A DNA stretch of 64,000 nt from Paracraurococcus lichenis (GCF_030657435.1 NZ_JAUTWS010000031.1:1-64000); one strand, 5' to 3'; counted from the first letter of the stretch, positions 8,119-17,618 are shown. Translations and numbers: made by a program. The notes: generated by a model from the sequence alone, not told the origin.

Positions 8119-9644
8119 CAGGCCAGCACCGGCGGCTTGCGGTGCTTCGTCGCCTGCTCGTAATCATGGGCCAGCGCCAGCAGCTTCGCCTCCTCGAAGG
8201 CCCGGCCGACGAAGATGAGGCAGAAGGGCGCGCCGGAGGCATACCAGCCCGCCGGCATGGTGACGCCGGGCAGGCCGGCAATGTTGATCTCGCTGACGGT
8301 GGTCTCGGCGATCAGCTCCTTGCCGTGCAGCGGCGGCAGCTCGGCGCGGGCATGCGGGAAGACCAGGGCATCCAGCGCATGCTGCGCCATCACCTCGTCG
8401 AAGATGCGGCGATAGGCAGCGCGGGCGGCGACAAACTCCGGCATGGGCGGCGGCGCATCGGGATTGGCCAGCGCCTCGGCGAAGCCGGGCAGCAGGTGCA
8501 GGTAGTGCAGCACGCCGCCGGGATCGAGCGCGCCCTGCGCCTTCGTCGCCTCGGCGAAGGCGGCGAAGCTCTGCAGCGCGGCCAGCGGTCCCATGCGGCG
8601 CAGGTAGTTCTGCATGTCGTGCGGCGCCGATTCCAGCCCGCGCGCGTCGAAGGCGTACTCCTCCGAGACCGGCTTCCGGATATCGGCGAAGCCGGTGCCG
8701 GCGAAGGGGTCGGCGACCAGCTCGGCACCGCGCGCCGACAGTTCCGACTGCGCGCGGGCATAGAGCGCCTGCGTCTCCTCCGACAGCGGCTGGTTGCGCC
8801 AACCGGGCCCGTAGAGGCCGAGGCGCTTGCCCCGCAGCGCCGTGTCCGACAGGAGGGAGGCATAGCCGCCTGCCGGGATATTGCCCAGGCCGGCGACCGT
8901 TTTCGGATCCTCCGTGGTGAAGCCGGCCAGCACGTCCAGCGTCAGCGCGGCATCACGCACGCAACGGGCGATTGGCCCGACGACGTCGCGCTGGCTGGCC
9001 AGCGGCATGACGCCGGCATTCGGCACCAGGGCGAAGGTCGGCTTGATGCCGACCAGCGCCTGCGCCGCGGCGGGGTTCTGGATGGAACCGCCGGTCTCCT
9101 CGGCGAGGCCAAGCACAGCCATGGAGGCCGCGACCGCGGTCGCCGTCCCGGCCGTGCTGGCGCCTGGCGCGCGGTCCGGCATGTGCGCGTTCAGCGTCGG
9201 CCCGGCCCAGGAGTTGTTCGCATTCGTGCCGCTTGCACTCAGGATCGGCACGTTGGTCTTGCCGAGGATGACGGCACCGGCGGCGCGCAGCCGCGCGACC
9301 ACCGGCGCGTCGGTGCCCGGCATGAGGTCCACGCCGCCGGTCTTCGAATACAGCAGCGACCAGCCGCCGGTGCTGGGGAAGCCCACCATGTCCATGGTGT
9401 CCTTGACCACCACCGGCACGCCAGCAAGTGGACCGAGCGCCTCTCCGGCGGCGCGGCGGGCGTCAATGGCACGTGCATCGGCCCGCGCATCGGGATTGAC
9501 GAAGATGATGGCATTGAGCCGTTCGTTGAAGCGGCCGATGCGGTCGAGGAATGCCTCGGTCAGTTGTTCGGCAGTGAAGGCTCCGGTGGCAAACCCGGCT
9601 TGCACGTCCGCGATGGTCATCTCCACGCAATCAGCGACCCGCAT
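8118..9644 (-). CDS. Amidase-signature hydrolase (amide/nitrile-pathway amidase)
   Basis: The protein has 508 residues from ATG 9644, which follows GGAGGATGCACGAGG; the longer open frame from 9920 has no support. It keeps the full Ser-cisSer-Lys triad of the family: Lys in VVVKDTMDM, cis-Ser in GASTAGTATAVA and nucleophile Ser in TGGSIQNPAAAQ, followed by LVGIKPT. The first glycine-rich block reads GAST instead of the usual GGSS, with the cis-Ser retained. The enzyme should hydrolyse a carboxamide to acid plus ammonia. As first gene of an operon with a UrtA/AmiC-like importer it probably acts in the cytoplasm on the imported amide. Gatomycin-type tRNA amidotransferase subunit A (GatA) is unlikely because gatB and gatC are absent. 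Confidence 0.88.
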   Translation of the reverse strand: MRVADCVEMTIADVQAGFATGAFTAEQLTEAFLDRIGRFNERLNAIIFVNPDARADARAIDARRAAGEALGPLAGVPVVVKDTMDMVGFPSTGGWSLLYSKTGGVDLMPGTDAPVVARLRAAGAVILGKTNVPILSASGTNANNSWAGPTLNAHMPDRAPGASTAGTATAVAASMAVLGLAEETGGSIQNPAAAQALVGIKPTFALVPNAGVMPLASQRDVVGPIARCVRDAALTLDVLAGFTTEDPKTVAGLGNIPAGGYASLLSDTALRGKRLGLYGPGWRNQPLSEETQALYARAQSELSARGAELVADPFAGTGFADIRKPVSEEYAFDARGLESAPHDMQNYLRRMGPLAALQSFAAFAEATKAQGALDPGGVLHYLHLLPGFAEALANPDAPPPMPEFVAARAAYRRIFDEVMAQHALDALVFPHARAELPPLHGKELIAETTVSEINIAGLPGVTMPAGWYASGAPFCLIFVGRAFEEAKLLALAHDYEQATKHRKPPVLA

Positions 9645-9993
9645 CCTCGTGCATCCTCCATGCCAGCCACTGTGATCGTGCCTGTCCGCACGGTCCCGGC
9701 CGAGCGCCGGGGCCAACCGCGCCAACTCATCGCACGGAACACTGCAGCAAAACACTGCAGCAAATGCCATGCCATACTCATCATTCGGAACAGTCAAGAG
9801 GCGTCCATGCCGAATGGTGAGCACCAGCAGCACCTTGTCACCGTGATGGGGTGGATGCCCCCCGAGGGCATCGATGAGCCAAGGTGGAGGTGTTGAGCAA
9901 CCACCAGGGGAGGCGTCCATAGGAGCTCGACTTCGCTTTCTCCCGCATCCTGGTGACCGCCTACGACCCTACCGATCGCAGCCAGGAAGCCCA
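9645..9993. other. Divergent intergenic region, amidase operon / small plus-strand gene
   Basis: About 350 bases without a convincing gene. It has lower GC than its surroundings around 9725-9800 and holds the tandem 13-bp repeat, so it is the likely control region for the amidase operon. Several open frames cross it but none has coding-like composition or recognisable similarity. Confidence 0.5.
9739..9764. repeat. Perfect tandem 13-bp repeat upstream of the amidase operon
   Basis: ACACTGCAGCAAA occurs twice back to back at 9739-9751 and 9752-9764. Each unit contains the palindrome CTGCAG. The array sits about 95-120 bases upstream of the amidase start, in the region shared with the small plus-strand gene at 9994. 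It may be a regulator binding array, which is inference. Confidence 0.6.
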
Positions 9994-10236
9994 ATGGCCT
10001 TGTTGCGAGATCGTTTCGGCGACACCATCCTGCCCGGTGAGTTCCTGCATTCCCGCCTCATGGGAACCGCCGGCTTCGGCACGGAAACCTCGTACGAATA
10101 CGAACCCACGACCGACCGCGCCGCCTGCAACCGCGTCCTGGCCAGCGCCAACGCCATCAACCGCGCGATCGGGCATGACATTCCGCGAAGCCGGGGCCGC
10201 GATCCGTTGTCCGCGGCCGAGGGAGCGGCGGCATGA
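9994..10236 (+). CDS. Small hypothetical protein
   Basis: An 80-residue frame starting MALLRDRFGDTILPGEF at ATG 9994, preceded by AGGAAG at good spacing. Third positions are strongly G/C and the composition is protein-like, with segments such as TETSYEYEPTTDRAAC. There is no signal peptide or membrane segment. I recognise no family. It stands alone between the divergent amidase operon and the first dipeptide-type importer. It may be a genuine small gene or a fragment of a longer decayed one. Confidence 0.4.
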   Translation: MALLRDRFGDTILPGEFLHSRLMGTAGFGTETSYEYEPTTDRAACNRVLASANAINRAIGHDIPRSRGRDPLSAAEGAAA

Positions 10237-10469
10237 CCGCGCGTCCATCGCGGTTCGGCCCGCTTGGCCCGCCTCCCCCACCCGCGCGCAGGCCGGCCGG
10301 CGCGTAGAGGGCGATCCAAGGGGGTCACCGCGAAATCCGCGAAGCCGACCTCCTGCATGGTCGGCATCTCCGGCGTGGGCTGCAAGGCCATTTCACTCGC
10401 TCGCGTTTCAGGGCCATACTTCGTGCCTGCCATCCGGGCGGCTTCCCGGCGGGCCAATCGGGAGGGAAC

Positions 10470-12098
10470 ATGGCAGAGGATCGACGGGTCGGACTCGGTC
10501 GGCGCCAGCTCATCGGCGGCCAGGCCGCGCTGCTCGGCACAGTGCTCGCCGAAGCCCGCCCTGCTGCCGCGCAGAGCGCGGCCCGGCGCGGCACCCTGGT
10601 CATCGGGCTCGACATCAGCGACCCAACCTCGCTCGACCCCGCCCGGGTCTACCAGTACAGCAACCCCCTTCCGACGCACGCCGCCTATGACTCGCTCGTG
10701 ACCTTCGCGCCGGGCGACTACATCACCATCCGGCCGCAGCTGGCGACCGAATGGAGCACCCTGCCGGATGGCAAGACCATCCGCTTCAAGCTGCGCCAGG
10801 GCGTCAAATTCCCCTCCGGCCGGACCATGACGGCGGAGGACGTGCAGTTCGGCCTGCGCCGCGTCATCAACATCAAGGACCAGCCGGCACAGTACGTCGG
10901 CCACATCGCCAAGGTGACGGCGGTCGATGCCGCGACGCTCGACATCGAGCTGTCCGACCCGTCCCAGCCGCTGCTGACCATCATCGCCGCACCCGAATTC
11001 GTCGCCATGGACAAGGCCCTGGTCGTCGAGCGCGGCGGGAACGACGCGCCGGAGGCGAAGGAGACCGACAAGGCCACCGAATGGCTGAACGGCAATTCGG
11101 CCGGCACCGGGCCCTATCGCCTGGTCGGCTGGCAGCGCAACCAGCAGATCCAGATGGCGCGCAACCCGAACTACTGGAAGGGCACCCCGGGCTACGAGCG
11201 GGTGCTGATCCGGCACATGGGCGAGAGCGCGGCGCAGCTCCTCGCCATCCAGCGCGGCGACATCGACCTCGCCTTCAACCTGCTGCCCGAGCAGCTCGAC
11301 ACGCTGAAGGACAGCGCGGCGATCGAGGTGAAGGGCGCGACCAGCCTCGATTTCATCTACATGGCGGTCGCCGCCAGCCCGGACAATCCGGCCCTGCAGA
11401 ACAAGGCGGCGCGGCAGGCGATCGGCTACGCGATCGACTATGATGGCATCATCCGCAACCTGATCGGCGGCGCCGCGGTCCGCCCCACCAGCTTCCTGCC
11501 GGTCGGGGTGAACGGATCGACGGAGGCGCTGACCCGCGAGATCGGCTTCCGCGAGGACCTGCCGCGCGCCCGCAAGCTGCTGGCCGAGGCCGGGCTGCCG
11601 CAAGGCTTCACCTTCCAGCTCGCCTACGGCAATGCGGCCATCGCGGGCGTGCCCTACCAGAGCCTGGCGCAGAAGATCCAGGCGGACCTCGCGCGCGTCG
11701 GCATCAAGGCCGAGCTCGCGCCGATGGACCAGGTGAACATGCGCACGCTCTACCTCGGCGGCAAGCTGCAGGCGGCGCTGACCTTCTGGAACCCGCCGGC
11801 GCCGGAGAACCTCCTCTGGGCCGCGGCGACCGTCGACCGCGTGGCCAAGCGGGTCCATTGGGACGTGCCGCCCGATGCGCCCATCCGCAAGCTGATCGCC
11901 GCCGCCGCGGCCGAGCGCGACCTGCCGAATGCGGCCGGGCTGTGGCGGCAGTACCAGGAGATGATGGTGGATCAGGCCAATCATTTCGTCCTGATCCAGC
12001 CGGTCTATCGCGTCGCAGTCCGGAAGAGCGTCGCCGGGCTGGACCTGACCGCGGCCGGCTGGATGGTCGAACTCGACGGCGCGAAGCCGGCGGGCTGA
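10470..12098 (+). CDS. Peptide/opine-type ABC transporter substrate-binding protein (SBP_bac_5), system 1
   Basis: This 542-residue protein starts MAEDRRVGLGRRQLIGG, a twin-arginine-like signal ending AAAQS. The mature part begins with GTLVIGLDISDPTSLDPARVYQ, the DppA/OppA cluster 2 pattern, and contains FKLRQGVKFPSGRTMTAEDV and NSAGTGPYRLVGWQRNQQIQM, all standard for family 5 periplasmic binding proteins. It begins a tightly packed run with the DppB and DppC permeases and a double ATPase. The ligand could be a peptide, opine, glutathione-like or another small nitrogenous compound; sequence does not decide. Confidence 0.92.
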   Translation: MAEDRRVGLGRRQLIGGQAALLGTVLAEARPAAAQSAARRGTLVIGLDISDPTSLDPARVYQYSNPLPTHAAYDSLVTFAPGDYITIRPQLATEWSTLPDGKTIRFKLRQGVKFPSGRTMTAEDVQFGLRRVINIKDQPAQYVGHIAKVTAVDAATLDIELSDPSQPLLTIIAAPEFVAMDKALVVERGGNDAPEAKETDKATEWLNGNSAGTGPYRLVGWQRNQQIQMARNPNYWKGTPGYERVLIRHMGESAAQLLAIQRGDIDLAFNLLPEQLDTLKDSAAIEVKGATSLDFIYMAVAASPDNPALQNKAARQAIGYAIDYDGIIRNLIGGAAVRPTSFLPVGVNGSTEALTREIGFREDLPRARKLLAEAGLPQGFTFQLAYGNAAIAGVPYQSLAQKIQADLARVGIKAELAPMDQVNMRTLYLGGKLQAALTFWNPPAPENLLWAAATVDRVAKRVHWDVPPDAPIRKLIAAAAAERDLPNAAGLWRQYQEMMVDQANHFVLIQPVYRVAVRKSVAGLDLTAAGWMVELDGAKPAG

Positions 12099-12105
12099 CC
12101 GCCGC

Positions 12106-13119
12106 ATGCTCCGCTACATCGCGGCGAGGCTCGTCACCGCCGCCGCCATGGTGCTGCTGGCAACCCTGGTGGTCTTCCTGATCGCCAATACGGTGCCGGG
12201 CGATCCGGTGCTGTCGCAACTCGGCGACATGGCCGCCTCCAACCCGGCCACCGTCGCCGAGTTCCGCCACAAATGGGGCCTCGACCTGCCGATCTGGGAC
12301 CGGTACTGGATCTTCCTGCGCGGCCTGTTCCAGGGCGACCTCGGCACCTCGATCGTCTCCCGGCGTCCGGTCCTGGCCGATATCCGGGACTATGCGCCGG
12401 CGACCGTCGAACTCGCCTCGACCGCCTTCCTCCTTTCCCTCCTGGTCGGCCTGCCGCTCGGCATCGTCGCCGCGGTCCGGCGGGACAGCTGGATCGACAA
12501 CCTCGCGCGCATGGTCTCGCTGGTCGGCGTCTCGGCGCCGACCTTCTGGCTCGCCTTCATCATGCTGGCGATCTTCTATGGCTGGCTCGACTGGGCGCCG
12601 GGGCCCGGGCAGCTCGACCCGGTGTCCTTCCCGCCGGACCGGGTGACCGGCCTGCTGCTGATCGACACGCTGCTGGCGCAGGACTGGGAGACCTTCCACG
12701 ACGCCGCGGCGCATCTGGTGCTGCCCTCCATCGTGCTCGCCAGCGCGACGCTCGGCCTCATCACCCGCACCACCCGCGCCGCGATGCTGGAGGCGCTGTC
12801 GCAGGACTATGTGCGCGTTGCCCGCGCCAAGGGGCTGCGCCGGCGCGCCATCGTGCTCGGCCATGCCGCGCCGAACGCCATGCTGCCGGTGGTGACGCTG
12901 GGGGGCCTGGCCTATGCCAACCTGCTCTCGGGCGCGGTGCTGACCGAGACCGTCTTCTCCTGGCCCGGCCTCGGCCGCTACACCTACCAGAGTGCCGTTG
13001 CTCTCGACTTCCCCGCCATCATGGGCATCACCATCATCGTGGCGGTCGTCTTCGTGGTCGTGAACATCCTGGTCGACCTCTCCTATGCGCTGCTGGATCC
13101 GCGCGTGGTGAAGGCATGA
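12106..13119 (+). CDS. Dipeptide-type ABC transporter permease (DppB-like), system 1
   Basis: A 337-residue inner-membrane protein with the N-terminal helix MLRYIAARLVTAAAMVLLATLVVFLIANTV-type start, the conserved NTVPGDPV, and the EAA loop LSQDYVRVARAKGLRRRAIVLGHAAPNAMLPVV, which binds the ATPase. The C-terminal block LSGAVLTETVFSWPGLGRYTYQS is typical of DppB/GsiC. It lies 7 bases after the binding-protein gene and overlaps the next gene by ATGA. Confidence 0.93.
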   Translation: MLRYIAARLVTAAAMVLLATLVVFLIANTVPGDPVLSQLGDMAASNPATVAEFRHKWGLDLPIWDRYWIFLRGLFQGDLGTSIVSRRPVLADIRDYAPATVELASTAFLLSLLVGLPLGIVAAVRRDSWIDNLARMVSLVGVSAPTFWLAFIMLAIFYGWLDWAPGPGQLDPVSFPPDRVTGLLLIDTLLAQDWETFHDAAAHLVLPSIVLASATLGLITRTTRAAMLEALSQDYVRVARAKGLRRRAIVLGHAAPNAMLPVVTLGGLAYANLLSGAVLTETVFSWPGLGRYTYQSAVALDFPAIMGITIIVAVVFVVVNILVDLSYALLDPRVVKA

Positions 13120-13973
13120 CCGTGCCTGCCCTGCCCTCAGTCGCCACGCGGGGGCAGCGCTGGCGCCGGCGTTACGGGCTGGCCGCCTTCGGCGGCGCGG
13201 TCATCCTCGCCTGGGTCCTGCTCGCCGCCACGGCCCCGCTGGTCACGCCCTACGCGCCGGATTTCGTCGATGTCGCGGCGCGGCTGCAGTCGCCCTCCGC
13301 GGCGCATTGGCTCGGCACCGATACGCTGGGCCGCGACGTGCTGACGCGGGTGATCCACGGCGCCCGCGTCTCGCTCGCGGTGGGCTTCGTCGTGGTCCTG
13401 CTCGGCGCCCTGTTCGGCACGCTGGTCGGCGCGGTCGCGGCCTATGCCGGACGCTGGGCGGAGGAGGCGATGATGCGCCTGACCGACCTGGTCTTCTGCT
13501 TCCCGCCGATCATCCTCGCCATGGCGATCGCCGCCGCGCTCGGCATCGGCACGGTGAACACCTGCATCGCCATGCTGGTGGTGTGGTGGCCGAAATTCGC
13601 CCGGCTCGCCCGCAGCCTGGTGCTGGCGCAGCGCAACCTGGAATATGTAGAGGCGGCGCGGTCCATCGGCTTCCCGCCGACGCATATCCTGCTGCGACAG
13701 ATCCTGCCGAACGCTCTCGGCCCGCTCATCGTGCTCGTCACGCTCGACCTCGGCAACGCCATCCTCGTCTTCGCCGGCCTGTCCTTCCTCGGCCTCGGCA
13801 CCATCCCGCCCACCGCCGAATGGGGCGCGATGGTGGGGGAAGGGCGGCAACTGGTGCAGCAATGGTGGGTGGCGACCTTCCCCGGCCTCGCCATCCTGAC
13901 GGTGGTCATGGGCTTCAACTTCGTGGGCGATGGCCTGCGCGACTGGCTGGACCCCCATGCCCGAAGCCGATGA
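13116..13973 (+). CDS. Dipeptide-type ABC transporter permease (DppC-like), system 1
   Basis: A 285-residue protein from ATG 13116, which overlaps the dppB stop. It shows the DppC hallmarks HWLGTDTLGRDVLTRVIHGARVSL, the EAA loop NLEYVEAARSIGFPPTHILLRQILPNA, and FAGLSFLGLGTIPPTAEWGAMV. It forms the channel with the DppB-like partner. Its last 17 bases overlap the start of the ATPase gene. Confidence 0.93.
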   Translation: MTVPALPSVATRGQRWRRRYGLAAFGGAVILAWVLLAATAPLVTPYAPDFVDVAARLQSPSAAHWLGTDTLGRDVLTRVIHGARVSLAVGFVVVLLGALFGTLVGAVAAYAGRWAEEAMMRLTDLVFCFPPIILAMAIAAALGIGTVNTCIAMLVVWWPKFARLARSLVLAQRNLEYVEAARSIGFPPTHILLRQILPNALGPLIVLVTLDLGNAILVFAGLSFLGLGTIPPTAEWGAMVGEGRQLVQQWWVATFPGLAILTVVMGFNFVGDGLRDWLDPHARSR

Positions 13974-15996
13974 CCTGCTGCTGCAGGTGCGCGACCTGCG
14001 CACCTGGTTCCTGACCGATGCCGGCCCGGTCCGGGCGGTGGACGGCGTCAGCTTCGACCTCAGGCGTGGCGAGACGCTCGGCATCGTCGGCGAGAGCGGC
14101 TCGGGCAAGAGTGTCTGCGCCAAGTCGATCATGCGCCTGCTGGACGAGCCGGCGCGGATCGTGGACGGCACCGTCGCCTTCCGCGGCCAGGACCTCGCGC
14201 AGCTCGACGAGGAGCAACTGCGCGAGCTGCGCGGCCGCGACATCGCCATGGTCTTCCAGGACCCCATGACCTCGCTGAACCCGGTGCTGCGCATCGCCCG
14301 GCAGCTGGTCGAGGCCATGACGGCGCATGGCCGCTTCGCGCCGCAGGCGGCGCGGGAGCGTGCCCTCGCCCTGCTCGGCCGCATGGGCGTGCCGGCGCCG
14401 GCGCGGGCGGTCCGCAGCTACCCGCACCAGTATTCCGGCGGCATGCGGCAGCGCGTGATGCTGGCCATGGGCGTCTCGAACGAACCCGCACTGCTGATCG
14501 CGGACGAGCCGACCACCGCGCTCGACGTGACGATCCAGGCGCAGATCCTCGAGCTGCTGCGCGGGCTGAACGCCGATCTCGGCACCGCGGTGATCCTGAT
14601 CAGCCACGACCTCGGCGTCATCGCCAATATCTGCTCCCGCGTGCTGGTGATGTATGCCGGCGAGGTGGTCGAGGAGGGCGCGCCGGAGGCGCTGCTCGGC
14701 GACCCGCGGCATCCCTATACCTGGGCGCTGCTGAATGCGGCGCCGCGCCTCGACAGCCAGACGGAAGGGCGGCGCCTGACGACCATCGAGGGGCAGCCGC
14801 CGGACCCGCGGGCCTGGCCGACCGGTTGCCGCTTCCGCGCGCGCTGCCCCTTCGCCGTGGACCGCTGCGCCGAACATCCGGCGCTGCTGCCGATCGGCCC
14901 CGGCCGGTCCGCCCGCTGCTGGGTGACGCAGGAGGGCGGCGTGCTGCGGGTGCCGGCCCACCCCCGCCAGGCCGCGCCGCAAGTGGCCGCGACCGCGGAG
15001 CCCCTGCTGGTCCTGAGCGGCCTGGCCAAGCATTTCGACCTGCCGCGCGAGAGCCTTCTCGCGCCCCGCCGGAGGCTGCGGGCCGTGGACGGGGTGGACC
15101 TGACGGTCCGGCGCGGCGAGACGGTCGGGCTGGTCGGCGAGTCCGGCTGCGGCAAGTCCACCCTGGCTCGCCTGGTGACCCGGCTGCACGAGCCGACCGC
15201 CGGGCAGATCCGCTTCGCCGGGCAGGACATCACGCATCTCCCGCAGGCGGCGATCCGGCCGCTGCGGCGACGGATGCAGATGATCTTCCAGGATCCCTAT
15301 GCCTCGCTCAACCCGCGCATGGCGGTGGGGGAGATCCTGGCCGGCCCGCTGCTGCTGCACGGCATCGTCGCCGACCGCGCCGCGGCGGCGCGGCGGGTGG
15401 CCGAGCTGCTCGACATGGTCAACCTGCCGGCCCAGGCCGCCGCACGCTTCCCGCATGAATTCTCCGGCGGGCAGCGGCAGCGCATCTCGATCGCCCGGGC
15501 GCTCGCCTTGCAGCCCGACCTGGTCGTGGCGGACGAGCCGGTCTCGGCGCTCGACGTCAACATCCAGGCGCAGATCATCAACCTGATGGTCGAGTTGCAG
15601 GAACGCCTCGGCCTGACCTACCTGTTCATCGCCCATGACCTCGCCGTGGTGCGGCATGTCTGCGACCGCATCGTGGTGCTCTACCTCGGCAAGGTCATGG
15701 AGGTCGCGCCGGCCGAGGCGCTGTTCCGCGCGCCGCGGCATCCCTATACCCGCACGCTGATCGCCGCGGTGCCGGTGCCCGACCCGGCGCTGGAGCGCGG
15801 CCGCCGCAGCCTGCCGCTGCGGGGCGAGCCGCCGAACCCGATCAGCCCGCCGCGCGGCTGCCGCTTCGTCACCCGCTGCCCGCTGGCGCAGCCGCTCTGC
15901 GGGGAGGTCGAGCCGGAACTGCGTGCGGACGACCAGGGCGGCGCGGTGGCCTGCCACTTCGCCGGGCCGCCTTTGGCGATGGCCGGACACGGGTGA
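13957..15996 (+). CDS. Double-domain dipeptide-type ABC ATPase (GsiA-like DppD-DppF fusion), system 1
   Basis: A 679-residue protein from ATG 13957, inside the end of dppC. It contains two complete ATPase domains in tandem: the first with Walker A GESGSGKSV (~45), signature YSGGMRQRVM and DEPTTALDV; the second with Walker A GESGCGKST (~393), signature FSGGQRQRIS and DEPVSALDV. Each domain ends in the Cys-rich oligopeptide_HPY region (GCRFRARCPF, then GCRFVTRCPL), which in this family can hold a 4Fe-4S cluster. The arrangement equals GsiA, the fused ATPase of glutathione import, but specificity cannot be transferred from the ATPase. Confidence 0.92.
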   Translation: MPEADDLLLQVRDLRTWFLTDAGPVRAVDGVSFDLRRGETLGIVGESGSGKSVCAKSIMRLLDEPARIVDGTVAFRGQDLAQLDEEQLRELRGRDIAMVFQDPMTSLNPVLRIARQLVEAMTAHGRFAPQAARERALALLGRMGVPAPARAVRSYPHQYSGGMRQRVMLAMGVSNEPALLIADEPTTALDVTIQAQILELLRGLNADLGTAVILISHDLGVIANICSRVLVMYAGEVVEEGAPEALLGDPRHPYTWALLNAAPRLDSQTEGRRLTTIEGQPPDPRAWPTGCRFRARCPFAVDRCAEHPALLPIGPGRSARCWVTQEGGVLRVPAHPRQAAPQVAATAEPLLVLSGLAKHFDLPRESLLAPRRRLRAVDGVDLTVRRGETVGLVGESGCGKSTLARLVTRLHEPTAGQIRFAGQDITHLPQAAIRPLRRRMQMIFQDPYASLNPRMAVGEILAGPLLLHGIVADRAAAARRVAELLDMVNLPAQAAARFPHEFSGGQRQRISIARALALQPDLVVADEPVSALDVNIQAQIINLMVELQERLGLTYLFIAHDLAVVRHVCDRIVVLYLGKVMEVAPAEALFRAPRHPYTRTLIAAVPVPDPALERGRRSLPLRGEPPNPISPPRGCRFVTRCPLAQPLCGEVEPELRADDQGGAVACHFAGPPLAMAGHG

Positions 15997-16033
15997 TAGC
16001 GTCCGGGCAAGAGCAGGGGGGATCGGCCGCACC

Positions 16034-16447
16034 ATGAGCAAGCACGTCGTCGCCGCGGTCTCCGAGCTGCCGCCCGGCAGCCGCCGCCTCGTCAACGTCA
16101 AGGGTCGGGGCATCGTCGTGTTCAACCTGGGCGGCGCGTTCTACGCGCTCGTCAACCGCTGCCCGCACCAGGGCGCCGGGCTCTGCGAGGGCGAGATCAC
16201 CGGCCTCGTGACCTCCGACCGGCCTGGCGAATTCCACCTCTCCCGCGCCGGCGAGATCATCCGCTGCCCCTGGCATGGCTGGGAATTCGACATCCGGACG
16301 GGCCAGTCCTGGTGCGACCCGTCGCGGATCCGGATCAGGCCCTATCCGGTGGAGGTCGCGCCCGGCGCGCGCCTGGTGCAGGGACCCTACGTGGCGGAGA
16401 CGGTGCCGGTGAGGATCGAGGAGGACTACGTGGTCATCGAGGCCTGA
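16034..16447 (+). CDS. Rieske [2Fe-2S] ferredoxin
   Basis: A 137-residue soluble protein whose Rieske ligands are Cys and His in CPHQGAG (~44) and CPWHGWEFD (~84). It is long for a stand-alone Rieske ferredoxin (about 105) because of the insert DRPGEFHLSRAGE between the two ligand pairs. It lacks the catalytic domain of a dioxygenase alpha subunit, so it should act as an electron carrier to an oxygenase or as a small redox subunit. It lies 37 bases after the system 1 ATPase and about 95 bases before two amidohydrolases. No oxygenase partner is in this run; the nearest are at 40.7 and 50.9 kb. Confidence 0.85.
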   Translation: MSKHVVAAVSELPPGSRRLVNVKGRGIVVFNLGGAFYALVNRCPHQGAGLCEGEITGLVTSDRPGEFHLSRAGEIIRCPWHGWEFDIRTGQSWCDPSRIRIRPYPVEVAPGARLVQGPYVAETVPVRIEEDYVVIEA

Positions 16448-16541
16448 GAGCCGCCCCGAGGCTTGCCGTTGACCCCGGCGGACCCGGCACCCATGCTGCC
16501 GGGAACGAGGGCGGGGCGGCGACCCGGCCGGAGCGCAGAGG

Positions 16542-17618
16542 ATGTCCATGTCGGCCGGAACGCGCGGCGCGATCGATTGCGACCTGCATCCGGCGCTGCC
16601 CGGCTGCATGGCGCTGCTGCCCTATCTCGACGAGCACTGGCGCGAGGAGATCGTCTCACGCGGGCTCGACGACCTCGATCTCTCGCTCTGGCCGCGCCAG
16701 GCGCCGATCACCGCGCGGCGGGACTGGCGGCCGGCCGGCGGGCTGGCGGGCGGCAGCCTCGACCTGCTGCGCGAGCAGGTGCTGGAGCCCTTCGGCACCG
16801 GCATCGGCATCCTCAACACGCTGTTCGGTGCCCCGGCGCTGCACAACATCGACATGGCCGCGGCGCTGTGCCGGGCGACGAACGACTGGGTGGCGCGGGA
16901 ATGGCTCGACCGGGACAGCCGACTGCGGGCCGGCATCCTGGTCCCGGTCGAGAGCCCCGAACTCGCGGTGCAGGAGATCGAGCGCCGCGCCCCCGACCGC
17001 CGATTCGTGCAGGTGCTGATGCTGGGCGCGGCGGAGACGCTGCTCGGCCGCCGGGCGAACTGGCCGATCTTCGAGGCGGCGGAGCGGCACGGCATGCCCA
17101 TCGCCCTCCAGGTGTCGAGCGCCACCCGCCATGCCCCGAGCGCGAATGGCTGGCCGACCTACCTGATCGAGGACCACGTCAACTTCGCCCAGACCTTCCA
17201 GAGCCAGCTGCTCTCGTTGATCGCGGAAGGCGTCTTCAGCCGCTTCCCGAAACTCAAGGTCGTGCTGCTGAATGCCGGCATCGGTTGGGTGCCGAGCTTC
17301 CTCTGGCGCGGCACCAAGGAATGGCGCGCCCTGCGGCGGGAGGTGCCCTGGGTGGACCGCAACCCGGCGGACATCTTCCGCGAGCATGTCCGCATCTCGG
17401 TCCAGCCGCTCGATGCGCCGCCCGACCCGGCGGACCTCGCCGCGCTGCTCGAGATGATCGGCGGCGACGAGTTGCTGCTGTTTGCGACGGATTGGCCGCA
17501 TTGGCGTTTCGAGGGCACCGAGGCCCTGCCGCCCGGCCTGCCGGAGCGGCTGCGGCCGCGCGTGCTGCGCGAGAACGCGCTGGCCACCTACCCCAGGCTG
17601 CAGGAGAGCGTGCCGTGA
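16542..17618 (+). CDS. Amidohydrolase 2 family protein (ACMSD/resorcylate decarboxylase-like fold), first copy
   Basis: A 358-residue TIM-barrel metal hydrolase. The first metal motif is IDCDLHPAL (Asp14, His16) and the last is LFATDWPHWRF with the conserved Asp after strand 8; VVLLNAGIGWVPSFLWR matches the strand-6 region. This family (PF04909) includes aminocarboxymuconate-semialdehyde decarboxylase, gamma-resorcylate decarboxylase and lactone hydrolases. ATG 16542 is used; ATG 16548 two codons later is also possible. It overlaps the following paralogue by GTGA. The two may form a hetero-oligomer or act on related substrates. Confidence 0.85.
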   Translation: MSMSAGTRGAIDCDLHPALPGCMALLPYLDEHWREEIVSRGLDDLDLSLWPRQAPITARRDWRPAGGLAGGSLDLLREQVLEPFGTGIGILNTLFGAPALHNIDMAAALCRATNDWVAREWLDRDSRLRAGILVPVESPELAVQEIERRAPDRRFVQVLMLGAAETLLGRRANWPIFEAAERHGMPIALQVSSATRHAPSANGWPTYLIEDHVNFAQTFQSQLLSLIAEGVFSRFPKLKVVLLNAGIGWVPSFLWRGTKEWRALRREVPWVDRNPADIFREHVRISVQPLDAPPDPADLAALLEMIGGDELLLFATDWPHWRFEGTEALPPGLPERLRPRVLRENALATYPRLQESVP

